NCBI GenBank assembly: GCA_024225895.1
Contig: JAAEMC010000506.1
Span: forward strand, 1 to 7,486
Direction: 5' to 3'
Origin: Desulfobacteraceae bacterium
GTDB lineage: Bacteria > Desulfobacterota > Desulfobacteria > Desulfobacterales > Desulfobacteraceae
DNA: 7,486 nt
How positions within the stretch are numbered: position 1 is the first letter of the stretch; each line of letters opens with the position of its first letter. Below are positions 1-5,650 of this stretch, one piece after another. Below the pieces are notes generated by a model. The model saw only the letters and a list, made by a program, of their open reading frames with translations. It ran no database searches and had not been told where the DNA came from. A program made the position numbers and the translations under genes.

Positions 1-1519
1 CAAGACCCGGAATCGGAAGACTTCTGGGTTTTTTCGCCCCGGCTGCCACAACCGTGAAATCATAGTCATATTTGATTTTAGAAAATAGTTTTTCATCAAT
101 GGTATGTTCCATGCGGATATCCTTGATCAACTCTTTGACCCGCGACAACTCGCTATTAAGCATATTTGCAGGGATCCGGGTGTCAGGAATCACGGATGAG
201 ATTTTTCCTCCGATTTTTTTTGAAGCGTCAAAAAGGACAGCAGTATGCCCTTTCAGGGTCAGGTGCCATGCCGCGGAAATCCCGCCGGGGCCGGCTCCAA
301 TAATTGCGATTTTCTTTTTGCTTTTTTTTGCGGTTTTCGGCAGTTTGACCTTTTCCCCGGCCTGGCCGAGAAGCTTAACATTGATCGGGGACATATACTG
401 GCTGTGCCGTGTGCAGGATGCCATACAGGGGCTGGGGCAGAGATGGCCGCAGACCGTTGCAGGAAAAGGCGTGTATTCCAGGCCCATGCTGACGGCCTCG
501 TCAATATTGTCGGTCCGGATCATGAGCCACCTTTTTTGGACCGGAATGCCTGTGGGGCAAGCTGCCTGGCAGGGAGCAATATATTTGCCCTGTTCCCAGA
601 CCGGGATATGCCTTCTTAAGTTACCCTTGGCAATGACCGGTATGGCACCGCGATCAATATGCGTTAGATCACCAACCAAACCGCCCTGTCCCAGTTCCTT
701 GTCCCAAACCTTGTCTCGGAAAGCAGCCATGGAAAGCTGTTCTTTACCCTGGGCTTTTTCCTGTGGGGATCTTGCCACCAGCAATTGCCAGTGAGACTTT
801 ATCTTTAATGATTTGTAGAGGTCTTCTCTGTTAATTTTTTCTAAAAATATTTTCAGGTTAGTGCATAGCCAGTCCCAATCTTTTTTATTTATTTTGGCAA
901 GTTTGGCATCTTTATCACTGAAACCTTGGATTTTACCCCTGAAAAAGGCTTTGCCGCCCACCATGCCCACAAAGGGACGGTATCCGATGGCAGGGGTTTC
1001 ATGTGCGGTTCCCAACCCGCAGATCACAGCAATGCCTCCGGCCATGAATTCTCCAAAATAATCTCCGGCAGTTCCCAGGATCCATAATTCCGGTGGTTCA
1101 AACCGCGGGTTTCTTTTGGTCATGGTCATGCCCCTGGCCCCGATGTTGCCGGCAATAAAAACCTTGCCCTGTGCAGCACCATTCATTACCCCGTTGGAAG
1201 CATTCCCATGGACAATAATTTGTGAACCTGCATTGAGCCATCCAATATCATCCGAGGCAGGACCCATAATTTCGATTTTAGTGTTGGGATATCCCAAGGA
1301 ACCTGCTCTCTGACCAGACTGCCCTGTGATGCGGATATGGGTCTCTTCAGTGCCGGCCTTCCAGAGTCTTCCTCCAATACCATGCTGTCCCAAGGCATCA
1401 ATTTCGATCTTGCGTCGTCCCAGTTCCACATGTTCCTGGATCATTTCTTCAAGTATTCTGGACGGAATTCTTTTGCCGTCTTTTTTCCCTGATATTTTAA
1501 TGAATTTGGTATGTTCCAT
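1..1519 (-). CDS. Glutamate synthase alpha (GXGXG) domain fused to GltD-like Fe-S/FAD oxidoreductase (partial, C-terminus beyond window)
   Basis: Reading the minus strand from the ATG at 1519 gives an uninterrupted frame of 506 codons to the window edge. Residues about 35-210 are rich in Gly turns (GQHGIGG at 44-50, then repeated G-x-x-G steps), typical of the GXGXG beta-helix domain at the C-terminus of large-subunit glutamate synthase. A linker follows, then the GltD-type N-terminal Fe-S region: C317-x3-C321, and C357, C361, C365, C369 in a CGHLCPSPC context. A Rossmann FAD motif, GAGPGG, lies at 408-413. The GGK at 437-439, a VVAAGA strand near 490-495 and IPG at 503-505 also fit GltD and related oxidoreductases. 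By family knowledge this part would carry electrons from NAD(P)H or another donor to the FMN synthase subunit. The gene starts 10 bases after the synthase gene, with AGGA about 9 bases upstream of the ATG. The pyridine-nucleotide domain is not visible, so the electron donor cannot be stated. Confidence 0.88.
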   Translation of the reverse strand, partial: MEHTKFIKISGKKDGKRIPSRILEEMIQEHVELGRRKIEIDALGQHGIGGRLWKAGTEETHIRITGQSGQRAGSLGYPNTKIEIMGPASDDIGWLNAGSQIIVHGNASNGVMNGAAQGKVFIAGNIGARGMTMTKRNPRFEPPELWILGTAGDYFGEFMAGGIAVICGLGTAHETPAIGYRPFVGMVGGKAFFRGKIQGFSDKDAKLAKINKKDWDWLCTNLKIFLEKINREDLYKSLKIKSHWQLLVARSPQEKAQGKEQLSMAAFRDKVWDKELGQGGLVGDLTHIDRGAIPVIAKGNLRRHIPVWEQGKYIAPCQAACPTGIPVQKRWLMIRTDNIDEAVSMGLEYTPFPATVCGHLCPSPCMASCTRHSQYMSPINVKLLGQAGEKVKLPKTAKKSKKKIAIIGAGPGGISAAWHLTLKGHTAVLFDASKKIGGKISSVIPDTRIPANMLNSELSRVKELIKDIRMEHTIDEKLFSKIKYDYDFTVVAAGAKKPRSLPIPGL

Positions 1520-1529
1520 CTTTTTATTC

Positions 1530-3164
1530 CTATACTACATATTTGATACTGAGCCGTTGGGCAGCCGCATGATCATCAATCCCAAGTGCATCTGACATGC
1601 CGATGGGCAATGAGGTGGAGCGTCCCAATGGAGCAACAATCTTTTTTAGTTCCGTGTCAAAAGCCAGATATAAATCCACCACCCGTTTGGCTACATCTTC
1701 AGGATCCAGGCGTCTGTAAAGCCTGGGGTCCTGGGAAGTAATCCCCTTGGGGCAGATACCTATATTGCAGACATTACATCGGTCTTCTTCGGTTCCCACA
1801 CAGCCTGCGGCGGCCTGCATGACATACTTGCCGATCTGAATGCCGCTGGCACCGAGCATGATTAGTGCTGCTGCATTGGCCGCTATGTTACCGTTTTTTC
1901 CAATACCGCCGCCGGCAAATATGGGGATTTCATTTTGTTTACCGATTTTGATCAGGTTAAGATAATTATCCCGGATGCAGGATGCTATCGGGTGACCCAT
2001 GTGGTCCATGGAAATTGTATAGGCAGCTCCGGTGCCGCCATCCTCACCATCAATGGCCAGGCCCGAAGCAAAATCATTCCGGGTTAAATTGTTCAATACT
2101 GCAAGAGAGGTGGAAGAAGCACTGATCTTGGGATAAACCGGTACCCTGAATCCCCAGGCCATGGACATGGACTGGATCATTTTTGCCACGGATTCTTCAA
2201 TGGAATACTGTGTCTGATGGGTGGGCGGACTTGGTAGGCTCACACCTTGAGGGACTCCCCTGATGGCGGCAATTAGTTTATTAACTTTATGCCACATGAG
2301 CAGTCCGCCGTCCCCTGGTTTTGCGCCTTGGCCGTATTTGATTTCAATGGCGCAGGGATCTTCTTTCATATGGGGGATGGCATGGATAATTTCGTCCCAT
2401 CCAAAATAGCCGGACGCAATCTGCAGGATTACGTATTTTAAAAACCGGCTTCTTAACAGCCTGGGCGGACATCCGCCTTCACCCGTGCATATTCTGACCG
2501 GCATGCCCATTTCTTCGTTTAAATAGGTCACACCCATCTGGAGCCCTTCCCACATTGTGGGAGAGAGCGCCCCAAAGGACATTCCGCCGATAATCAAGGG
2601 ATAAATTTCTCTAACCGGTGGGATCCACCCTTTTTCCTTCAGGCGTTTCATGTTTTCTTTGGGTGATAAGATCCGGCCCAGAAGGGTTCTCATTTCAAAC
2701 TCATGACGACCCGCATCAAGTGCCGGGTCGGTGAGCATGGAAATTCTGGTGAATTTAATCCGGTCCAGTACGGAATCGGAAGCATTCCTTCTGCCGCCCC
2801 TTCGCCTGGGTATTCCCTGCTGGTTGATGTGAAACTTCATCCGGTCAATGCCTGGATTTCGTAAAGGGGAAATAGCATCATTGGGACAGACCAGGGTGCA
2901 CATGGCGCATCCGATACATGCATTGGACACTTCGGTTTTTTGCTTGATGCCGTAAAAGATCTCATATTGGTTTGTATTTAATTCATCCGAATCAATGGAT
3001 GCTTTTATAGTTCTTTTCCTGAAAACACATAACTCAATGGCACCCACCGGGCAAACAGCAGTACACTGGCCACACAGGGTGCACCTTTTCCTACTTAATT
3101 TGACCTGCCAGGGCAGATCGTTCAAGCTTAAAGCGGAAGGTTCAAGGCTTCTGTTTGACGACAT
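1530..3164 (-). CDS. gltB: Ferredoxin-domain glutamate synthase, FMN-binding synthase subunit (archaeal-type split GltB)
   Basis: The protein has 544 residues. Two [4Fe-4S] motifs open it: C28-x2-C31-x2-C34-x3-C38-P and C83-x2-C86-x2-C89-x3-C93-P. The FMN TIM-barrel of glutamate synthase follows: GMSFGALSP at 194-202, GEGG at 228-231, IEIKYGQGAKPGDGG at 273-287, SPPTHQTQYSIEE at 312-324, GEDGGTGAA at 373-381 and a GGGIGKNG phosphate-binding turn at 418-425. A Cys cluster (C455, C463, C466, C471 before PKGIT) sits where the [3Fe-4S] ligands of GltB are expected. By family knowledge it aminates 2-oxoglutarate to glutamate in the cytoplasm, using ammonia from the partner amidotransferase. The start at 3164 has a perfect AGGAGG seven bases upstream and overlaps the previous gene by 37 bases. 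Several core motifs differ from the usual forms as I remember them (see findings), so a related substrate is possible. Confidence 0.9.
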   Translation of the reverse strand: MSSNRSLEPSALSLNDLPWQVKLSRKRCTLCGQCTAVCPVGAIELCVFRKRTIKASIDSDELNTNQYEIFYGIKQKTEVSNACIGCAMCTLVCPNDAISPLRNPGIDRMKFHINQQGIPRRRGGRRNASDSVLDRIKFTRISMLTDPALDAGRHEFEMRTLLGRILSPKENMKRLKEKGWIPPVREIYPLIIGGMSFGALSPTMWEGLQMGVTYLNEEMGMPVRICTGEGGCPPRLLRSRFLKYVILQIASGYFGWDEIIHAIPHMKEDPCAIEIKYGQGAKPGDGGLLMWHKVNKLIAAIRGVPQGVSLPSPPTHQTQYSIEESVAKMIQSMSMAWGFRVPVYPKISASSTSLAVLNNLTRNDFASGLAIDGEDGGTGAAYTISMDHMGHPIASCIRDNYLNLIKIGKQNEIPIFAGGGIGKNGNIAANAAALIMLGASGIQIGKYVMQAAAGCVGTEEDRCNVCNIGICPKGITSQDPRLYRRLDPEDVAKRVVDLYLAFDTELKKIVAPLGRSTSLPIGMSDALGIDDHAAAQRLSIKYVV

Positions 3165-4258
3165 ATTTTTACCTCCTGACGGTCCGGGCTTACAATGGCT
3201 GTATCCAGGTGCATAGGTTGAATATCTTTTTCTTTGTCTCTGTCCGGAATCACGGCATCCAGTCCGCAGATCTCCGATGAAAACCCGAATAATCCGGGCC
3301 TTCCGCCTACAACACCGGGGCGCAGTTTCTTTCTGTCCTGGGCCATAAAAAGTGAGTGGTCGGGCAAAGCGCCGATAATGCAGTTGGGTCCGTCAATAAT
3401 CAATTGGCGGCAGCTTCTTTTCAAGTGGGTAAGAAAATCGGCATCCGTATGTTTGACCAGGTCTTGTCTTTGCAATGGTGTGATCACATGTTTATAAGCA
3501 TCAATACCAAGCCCCAGAGAGACCATGGTATAATGAAGGATATGGGCAAAGACTTCGGAATCGGACTGGTAGCCCATGTATCCGGGAAAATCTCTGGAGC
3601 AGAGAAAATCTTTTATGGGAATAAAGGCCGTATTTTCCCCGTTGGTCATTGTGGCAAACCCTTTGATAAAGAAAGGATGGCAGGCATATAGGTCAATGGC
3701 ATAGTTGGTGTTTTGCCGTCCCTGGGCCATGATGATCCGGGCATTGAGTTCCTTTCTGTCCAGCCCCAGGTATTCGGCCAAAAGCATGGGATCGCCAATC
3801 TCCTTGATCATGATGGTGTCGGGCCAGAAGGAATAGACGATCATGTCTCTTTTTTCTTCGCCCATTTTCCTTATTTTAAGCCGTAGCAGCATCAGCTTTT
3901 CAGCAATCTCATCCTCTGAAAAATTGTCCCAGTGTTCAGGGTATTCATAGGCCCGGATGAGATAAATGTCTCGCCTGGGTATTCCTTTTACCGGTTTTTT
4001 GGGAATTTTAAGGGAAATTTTATATTTAGTTAAAAAGCCCTGATCCATCATCAAAAGGTCCAGGCGCCGGATTCCAGCTTCACTAAAAATACCGGATAAT
4101 ATGGGAGCGTTTTTCATTTCTTCAAAAGGACCGCCCAGATCCTGCAGCAGAATACCTACCCCTGAACCGTCATGCCCTTCTTTCATCACATCAAGGGCTT
4201 TGATTGCTTCCATGGGGGAAACCGGATCTTTGCTGGTGAGCGCAAACAAACGGCACAT
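3128..4258 (-). CDS. Class II glutamine amidotransferase subunit of glutamate synthase
   Basis: The protein has 376 residues and begins Met-Cys-Arg-Leu-Phe. Cys2 would become the N-terminal nucleophile (Ntn hydrolase) after Met removal, as in PurF, GlmS and GltB amidotransferase domains. Supporting motifs are GHDGSG at 28-33, the RQNTN stretch near 181, HPF at 194-196, NGEN at 206-209, QSDSE at 231-235, DRKKLRP at 308-314 and FSSEICGLD at 326-334. The order matches GltB-type amidotransferases, with an insert of roughly 130 residues between the Cys2/GHDG region and the HPF/NGEN region. It should hydrolyse glutamine and deliver ammonia to the FMN subunit encoded next. The start at 4258 is fixed by the catalytic Cys2 and by AAGGAG at 4267-4272. 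It is the first gene of the three-gene operon. Split subunits of this kind are known in archaea and many anaerobic bacteria. Confidence 0.88.
   Translation of the reverse strand: MCRLFALTSKDPVSPMEAIKALDVMKEGHDGSGVGILLQDLGGPFEEMKNAPILSGIFSEAGIRRLDLLMMDQGFLTKYKISLKIPKKPVKGIPRRDIYLIRAYEYPEHWDNFSEDEIAEKLMLLRLKIRKMGEEKRDMIVYSFWPDTIMIKEIGDPMLLAEYLGLDRKELNARIIMAQGRQNTNYAIDLYACHPFFIKGFATMTNGENTAFIPIKDFLCSRDFPGYMGYQSDSEVFAHILHYTMVSLGLGIDAYKHVITPLQRQDLVKHTDADFLTHLKRSCRQLIIDGPNCIIGALPDHSLFMAQDRKKLRPGVVGGRPGLFGFSSEICGLDAVIPDRDKEKDIQPMHLDTAIVSPDRQEVKICRQTEALNLPL
3172..3177 (-). promoter_or_regulatory. Ribosome binding site of the FMN synthase gene inside the amidotransferase gene
   Basis: The minus strand reads AGGAGG here, seven bases before the ATG at 3164. 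It lies inside the coding region of the upstream amidotransferase gene, whose stop is at 3128-3130. It fixes the start of the synthase gene within the 37-base overlap and suggests coupled or independent re-initiation. Confidence 0.8.
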
Positions 4259-4302
4259 GATCTTATCTCCTTACAATTTATGTTTTGCTTTACAGGTTAG
4301 TT

Positions 4303-4328
4303 AAAAAACACCCTGCTGCTAACAGGAT
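4303..4328 (-). terminator. Possible intrinsic terminator/attenuator in the glutamate synthase leader
   Basis: On the minus strand, CCTGTT-AGC-AGCAGG forms a six-pair stem (one G-U) with a three-base loop at 4312-4326. It extends by two weaker pairs (A-U, U-G) to 4311-4328, with the U-run TTTTTT at 4303-4308 just after. It lies about 45 bases before the amidotransferase ATG. It could stop transcription arriving from the NifX-like gene, or act as an attenuator in the operon's own leader. The stem is short, so it is only a candidate. Confidence 0.4.
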
Positions 4329-4387
4329 TAATCATCTTGCGCAGCTTTATTATTAAAAATATTAACAGGCTATAACCTGAATGATTC

Positions 4388-4416
4388 GGAAACTCAGCAT
4401 TGGATGCTGAATTTCC
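4388..4416 (-). repeat. Near-perfect 13-bp inverted repeat in the upstream region of the glutamate synthase operon
   Basis: The arms GGAAACTCAGCAT (4388-4400) and ATGCTGAATTTCC (4404-4416) flank a three-base loop. Twelve of 13 positions pair; the odd one is a G-U wobble in minus-strand RNA but an A-C mismatch in plus-strand RNA, so the hairpin is better formed in the operon's own transcript. It begins a few bases after the possible transcription start. It could be an operator or a 5' stem-loop. There is no U-run directly after it on the minus strand, so it is not a standard terminator for the upstream gene. Confidence 0.7.
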
Positions 4417-4427
4417 AAAATTTTTAG

Positions 4428-4454
4428 ATTAAAGAAATGATATACTTCTGTCAA
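4428..4454 (-). promoter_or_regulatory. Possible sigma-70-type promoter for the glutamate synthase operon
   Basis: The minus strand has a perfect -35 box TTGACA at 4449-4454 and TTTAAT (5 of 6 to TATAAT) at 4428-4433, separated by 15 bases, which is shorter than the usual 17. It would start transcription near 4421 and give a leader of about 160 bases. The short spacer may mean that an activator is needed, or that the match is chance. I looked for a sigma-54 box (TGGCAC-N5-TTGCA) here and saw none. Confidence 0.4.
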
Positions 4455-4539
4455 TATTTATGTGACGCAACGCAGCAGAAAGGCCAGCGAGAGCACACGA
4501 ATAAAAACAGCACGAAATAACTGTGGAAGAATTAATAAA

Positions 4540-4932
4540 TCAGTGATGATGCCCGCAGCCATGTTCTTTTTTGTTTTTATGGCCCTGGCAGATGTCAAAC
4601 ATGTGGAAAAGCTTGAGGTCCCCTTTTTCCAGCAGTTCCAGGTTGCCCATTACGGTTTCCTTTTGTGCCTGGAATACTTTGATACCCGAAGAATGCATAT
4701 CCCTCAAAGAGCCGTCTCCGATACATCGGGTGATCACAGCGTTAATGGTCAGGCCTTTTTCAAATTTGCCTGCCTTACAGCTGGCGGTTTTATCGGCAAG
4801 TTTCTGGTTTTTGGTGGTTTCAAATGTTTTATTTTCTAAGTCTACCACCAAAAACTCTTTGGCCATCCCAAAATATTTAAAAACTTTGCTGTCAAGACCG
4901 TTGTCTGTCTCTATGGGAATTGCAATTTTCAT
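4540..4932 (-). CDS. NifX/NifB-type dinitrogenase iron-molybdenum cofactor-binding family protein
   Basis: The protein has 130 residues. The start MKIAIPIETDNGLDSKVFKYFG and the central C70-IGDGSLRDM-x4-GIKVF segment fit the small NifX/NafY/NifB C-terminal family (Nitro_FeMo-Co, Pfam PF02579). Stand-alone members are common in sulfate reducers, methanogens and other anaerobes without nif genes, and their cellular role is mostly unknown. Cys52 and Cys70 are possible cluster ligands. The C-terminus is unusual: C115-x2-H118, a lysine patch, then HGCGHHH at 124-130, likely an extra metal-binding tail. No nif genes are visible in the window, so a nitrogenase role should not be assumed. A strong GGAGGAG at 4937-4943 precedes the ATG. 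It may be co-transcribed with the DUF4325 gene 88 bases upstream. A short A/T palindrome at 4971-4984 lies in that gap and might be an operator. Confidence 0.85.
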   Translation of the reverse strand: MKIAIPIETDNGLDSKVFKYFGMAKEFLVVDLENKTFETTKNQKLADKTASCKAGKFEKGLTINAVITRCIGDGSLRDMHSSGIKVFQAQKETVMGNLELLEKGDLKLFHMFDICQGHKNKKEHGCGHHH

Positions 4933-5020
4933 TCAGCTCCTCCATTATACATTTGATGAAACACTTTTGCATTTTTGTAAAAATATCATTAATCCCGTAA
5001 AGGGGAAACAAAAAAGCGTT

Positions 5021-5332
5021 TTATTTATCTGGATTGTTAACGATGTATTCGATTTTACTTATTACGTAATTATTATTTGAAATTAAATTAATCTTTTCAT
5101 GGAAGCGTTCCTTGCCGTACTTTCTTGCGATGGTGCCGAAAACCTCATCAAGAAAATCCCAGGGGTATCCCAGGGTGCCGTCCAGGTCAATGTTGATTTG
5201 GTCATATATTTCGAAATTTTCGTCAATGAATTTTTCGCGGAAGTCTTCGCCTGAAAATTGTGCAATCCGCTTTTCCCTGGGGCCGATATATTTACTGAAA
5301 TCTTTGCTGATATTGATGTTAAGTTTTTTCAT
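5021..5332 (-). CDS. STAS-like domain (DUF4325) small protein
   Basis: The protein has 103 residues and a single domain. Residues 27-32 (SGEDFR) and 48-73 (IDLDGT, then WDFLDEVFGTIARKYG) match my recollection of DUF4325, a STAS-like family with a hydrophobic strand ending in D-x-D-G followed by an F-L-D-E helix. STAS proteins usually act by protein-protein contact, for example as anti-anti-sigma factors, and DUF4325 proteins are often found near ATPase/kinase-like partners. No partner is seen here. Members I recall often have Ser in the segment before FLDE; here it is Pro-Trp-Asp, so phospho-switching at that point is doubtful. No clear ribosome site precedes the only in-frame ATG at 5330-5332, so expression may be weak. 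The function is unknown. Confidence 0.72.
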   Translation of the reverse strand: MKKLNINISKDFSKYIGPREKRIAQFSGEDFREKFIDENFEIYDQINIDLDGTLGYPWDFLDEVFGTIARKYGKERFHEKINLISNNNYVISKIEYIVNNPDK

Positions 5333-5418
5333 CCAGATCTTTTTAAATATTTGCTGTTTTAGCTTATTTTAATAATTTGGTGGGTTTGTTTATCCCACTA
5401 TCTTGTGCCGATGTAGAA

Positions 5419-5446
5419 AATATAAAACAGGTTTTTAAAAAAACAA
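5419..5446 (-). promoter_or_regulatory. Possible promoter for the DUF4325 gene
   Basis: The minus strand has TATATT (5 of 6 to the -10 box) at 5419-5424 and TTGTTT (3 of 6 to the -35 box) at 5441-5446, with a 16-base spacer. It would give a leader of about 80 bases. The region is very A/T-rich, so chance matches are likely. Confidence 0.28.
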
Positions 5447-5489
5447 TGGTAAACTCATTGGATTTTTTTAAGCAATATTCGCCTTATCA

Positions 5490-5621
5490 CCCTGATCCAC
5501 CATCAAGGCGCACCACCTGCCGCGTTGCCTGCGTTCGCTCCTCCTTAGCGGAGTATGACTTATACGCCTTTAGTCGTCACTTCCTGGTGCCTTGCATCTG
5601 ACACCTTGATGGTGGCCAGGG
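5490..5621. repeat. 132-bp palindromic, MITE-like or structured intergenic element
   Basis: A perfect 12-bp inverted repeat, CCACCATCAAGG (5497-5508) and CCTTGATGGTGG (5604-5615), bounds the element. The arms extend outward, after a one- to two-base offset, by CCCTG (5490-5494) and CAGGG (5617-5621). Inside is a second nested pair, GCACCA (5510-5515) with TGGTGC (5585-5590). Two small hairpins sit in the core: CTCC/GGAG at 5541-5553, and a six-pair stem (one G-U) at 5555-5560/5572-5577. The core is clearly more GC-rich than the A/T-rich flanks. A run of eight T follows on the plus strand at 5629-5636. This fits a dispersed non-autonomous palindromic repeat (MITE or REP-like). It could also be a structured RNA or a terminator. 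No transposase is present. Confidence 0.72.
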
Positions 5622-5650
5622 GTGTGCCTTTTTTTTGTTATTATGGCATG

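Noticed and set aside
72..794. A 240-codon open frame on the plus strand
   Set aside because: It is antisense to the GXGXG/GltD-like gene, whose minus-strand frame has clear motifs. The plus-strand product shows no recognisable domain, and no ribosome site was seen.
4944..4949. TATAAT on the minus strand as a -10 box for the NifX-like gene
   Set aside because: It sits directly against the ribosome site, would leave almost no leader, and has no -35 box at the right distance.
4971..4984. A/T palindrome ATTTTTGTAAAAAT upstream of the NifX-like gene as an operator
   Set aside because: Such palindromes are common by chance in A/T-rich gaps, and it matches no regulator site I can name; it is mentioned only in the gene entry.
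4571..5080. A 169-codon plus-strand open frame and a 125-codon frame at 4462-4839
   Set aside because: Both are opposite the NifX-like gene, which has recognisable family sequence and a strong ribosome site.
5378..5400. Small hairpin TGGTGGG/CCCACTA upstream of the DUF4325 gene
   Set aside because: It has a nine-base loop, only seven pairs including a G-U, a mismatch on the transcribed strand and no U-run, so it is probably chance.
5490..5621. CRISPR repeat or tRNA-like gene in the palindromic region
   Set aside because: There are no regularly spaced direct repeats with spacers, and no tRNA arms or conserved T-loop; the structure is an inverted repeat with nested stems.
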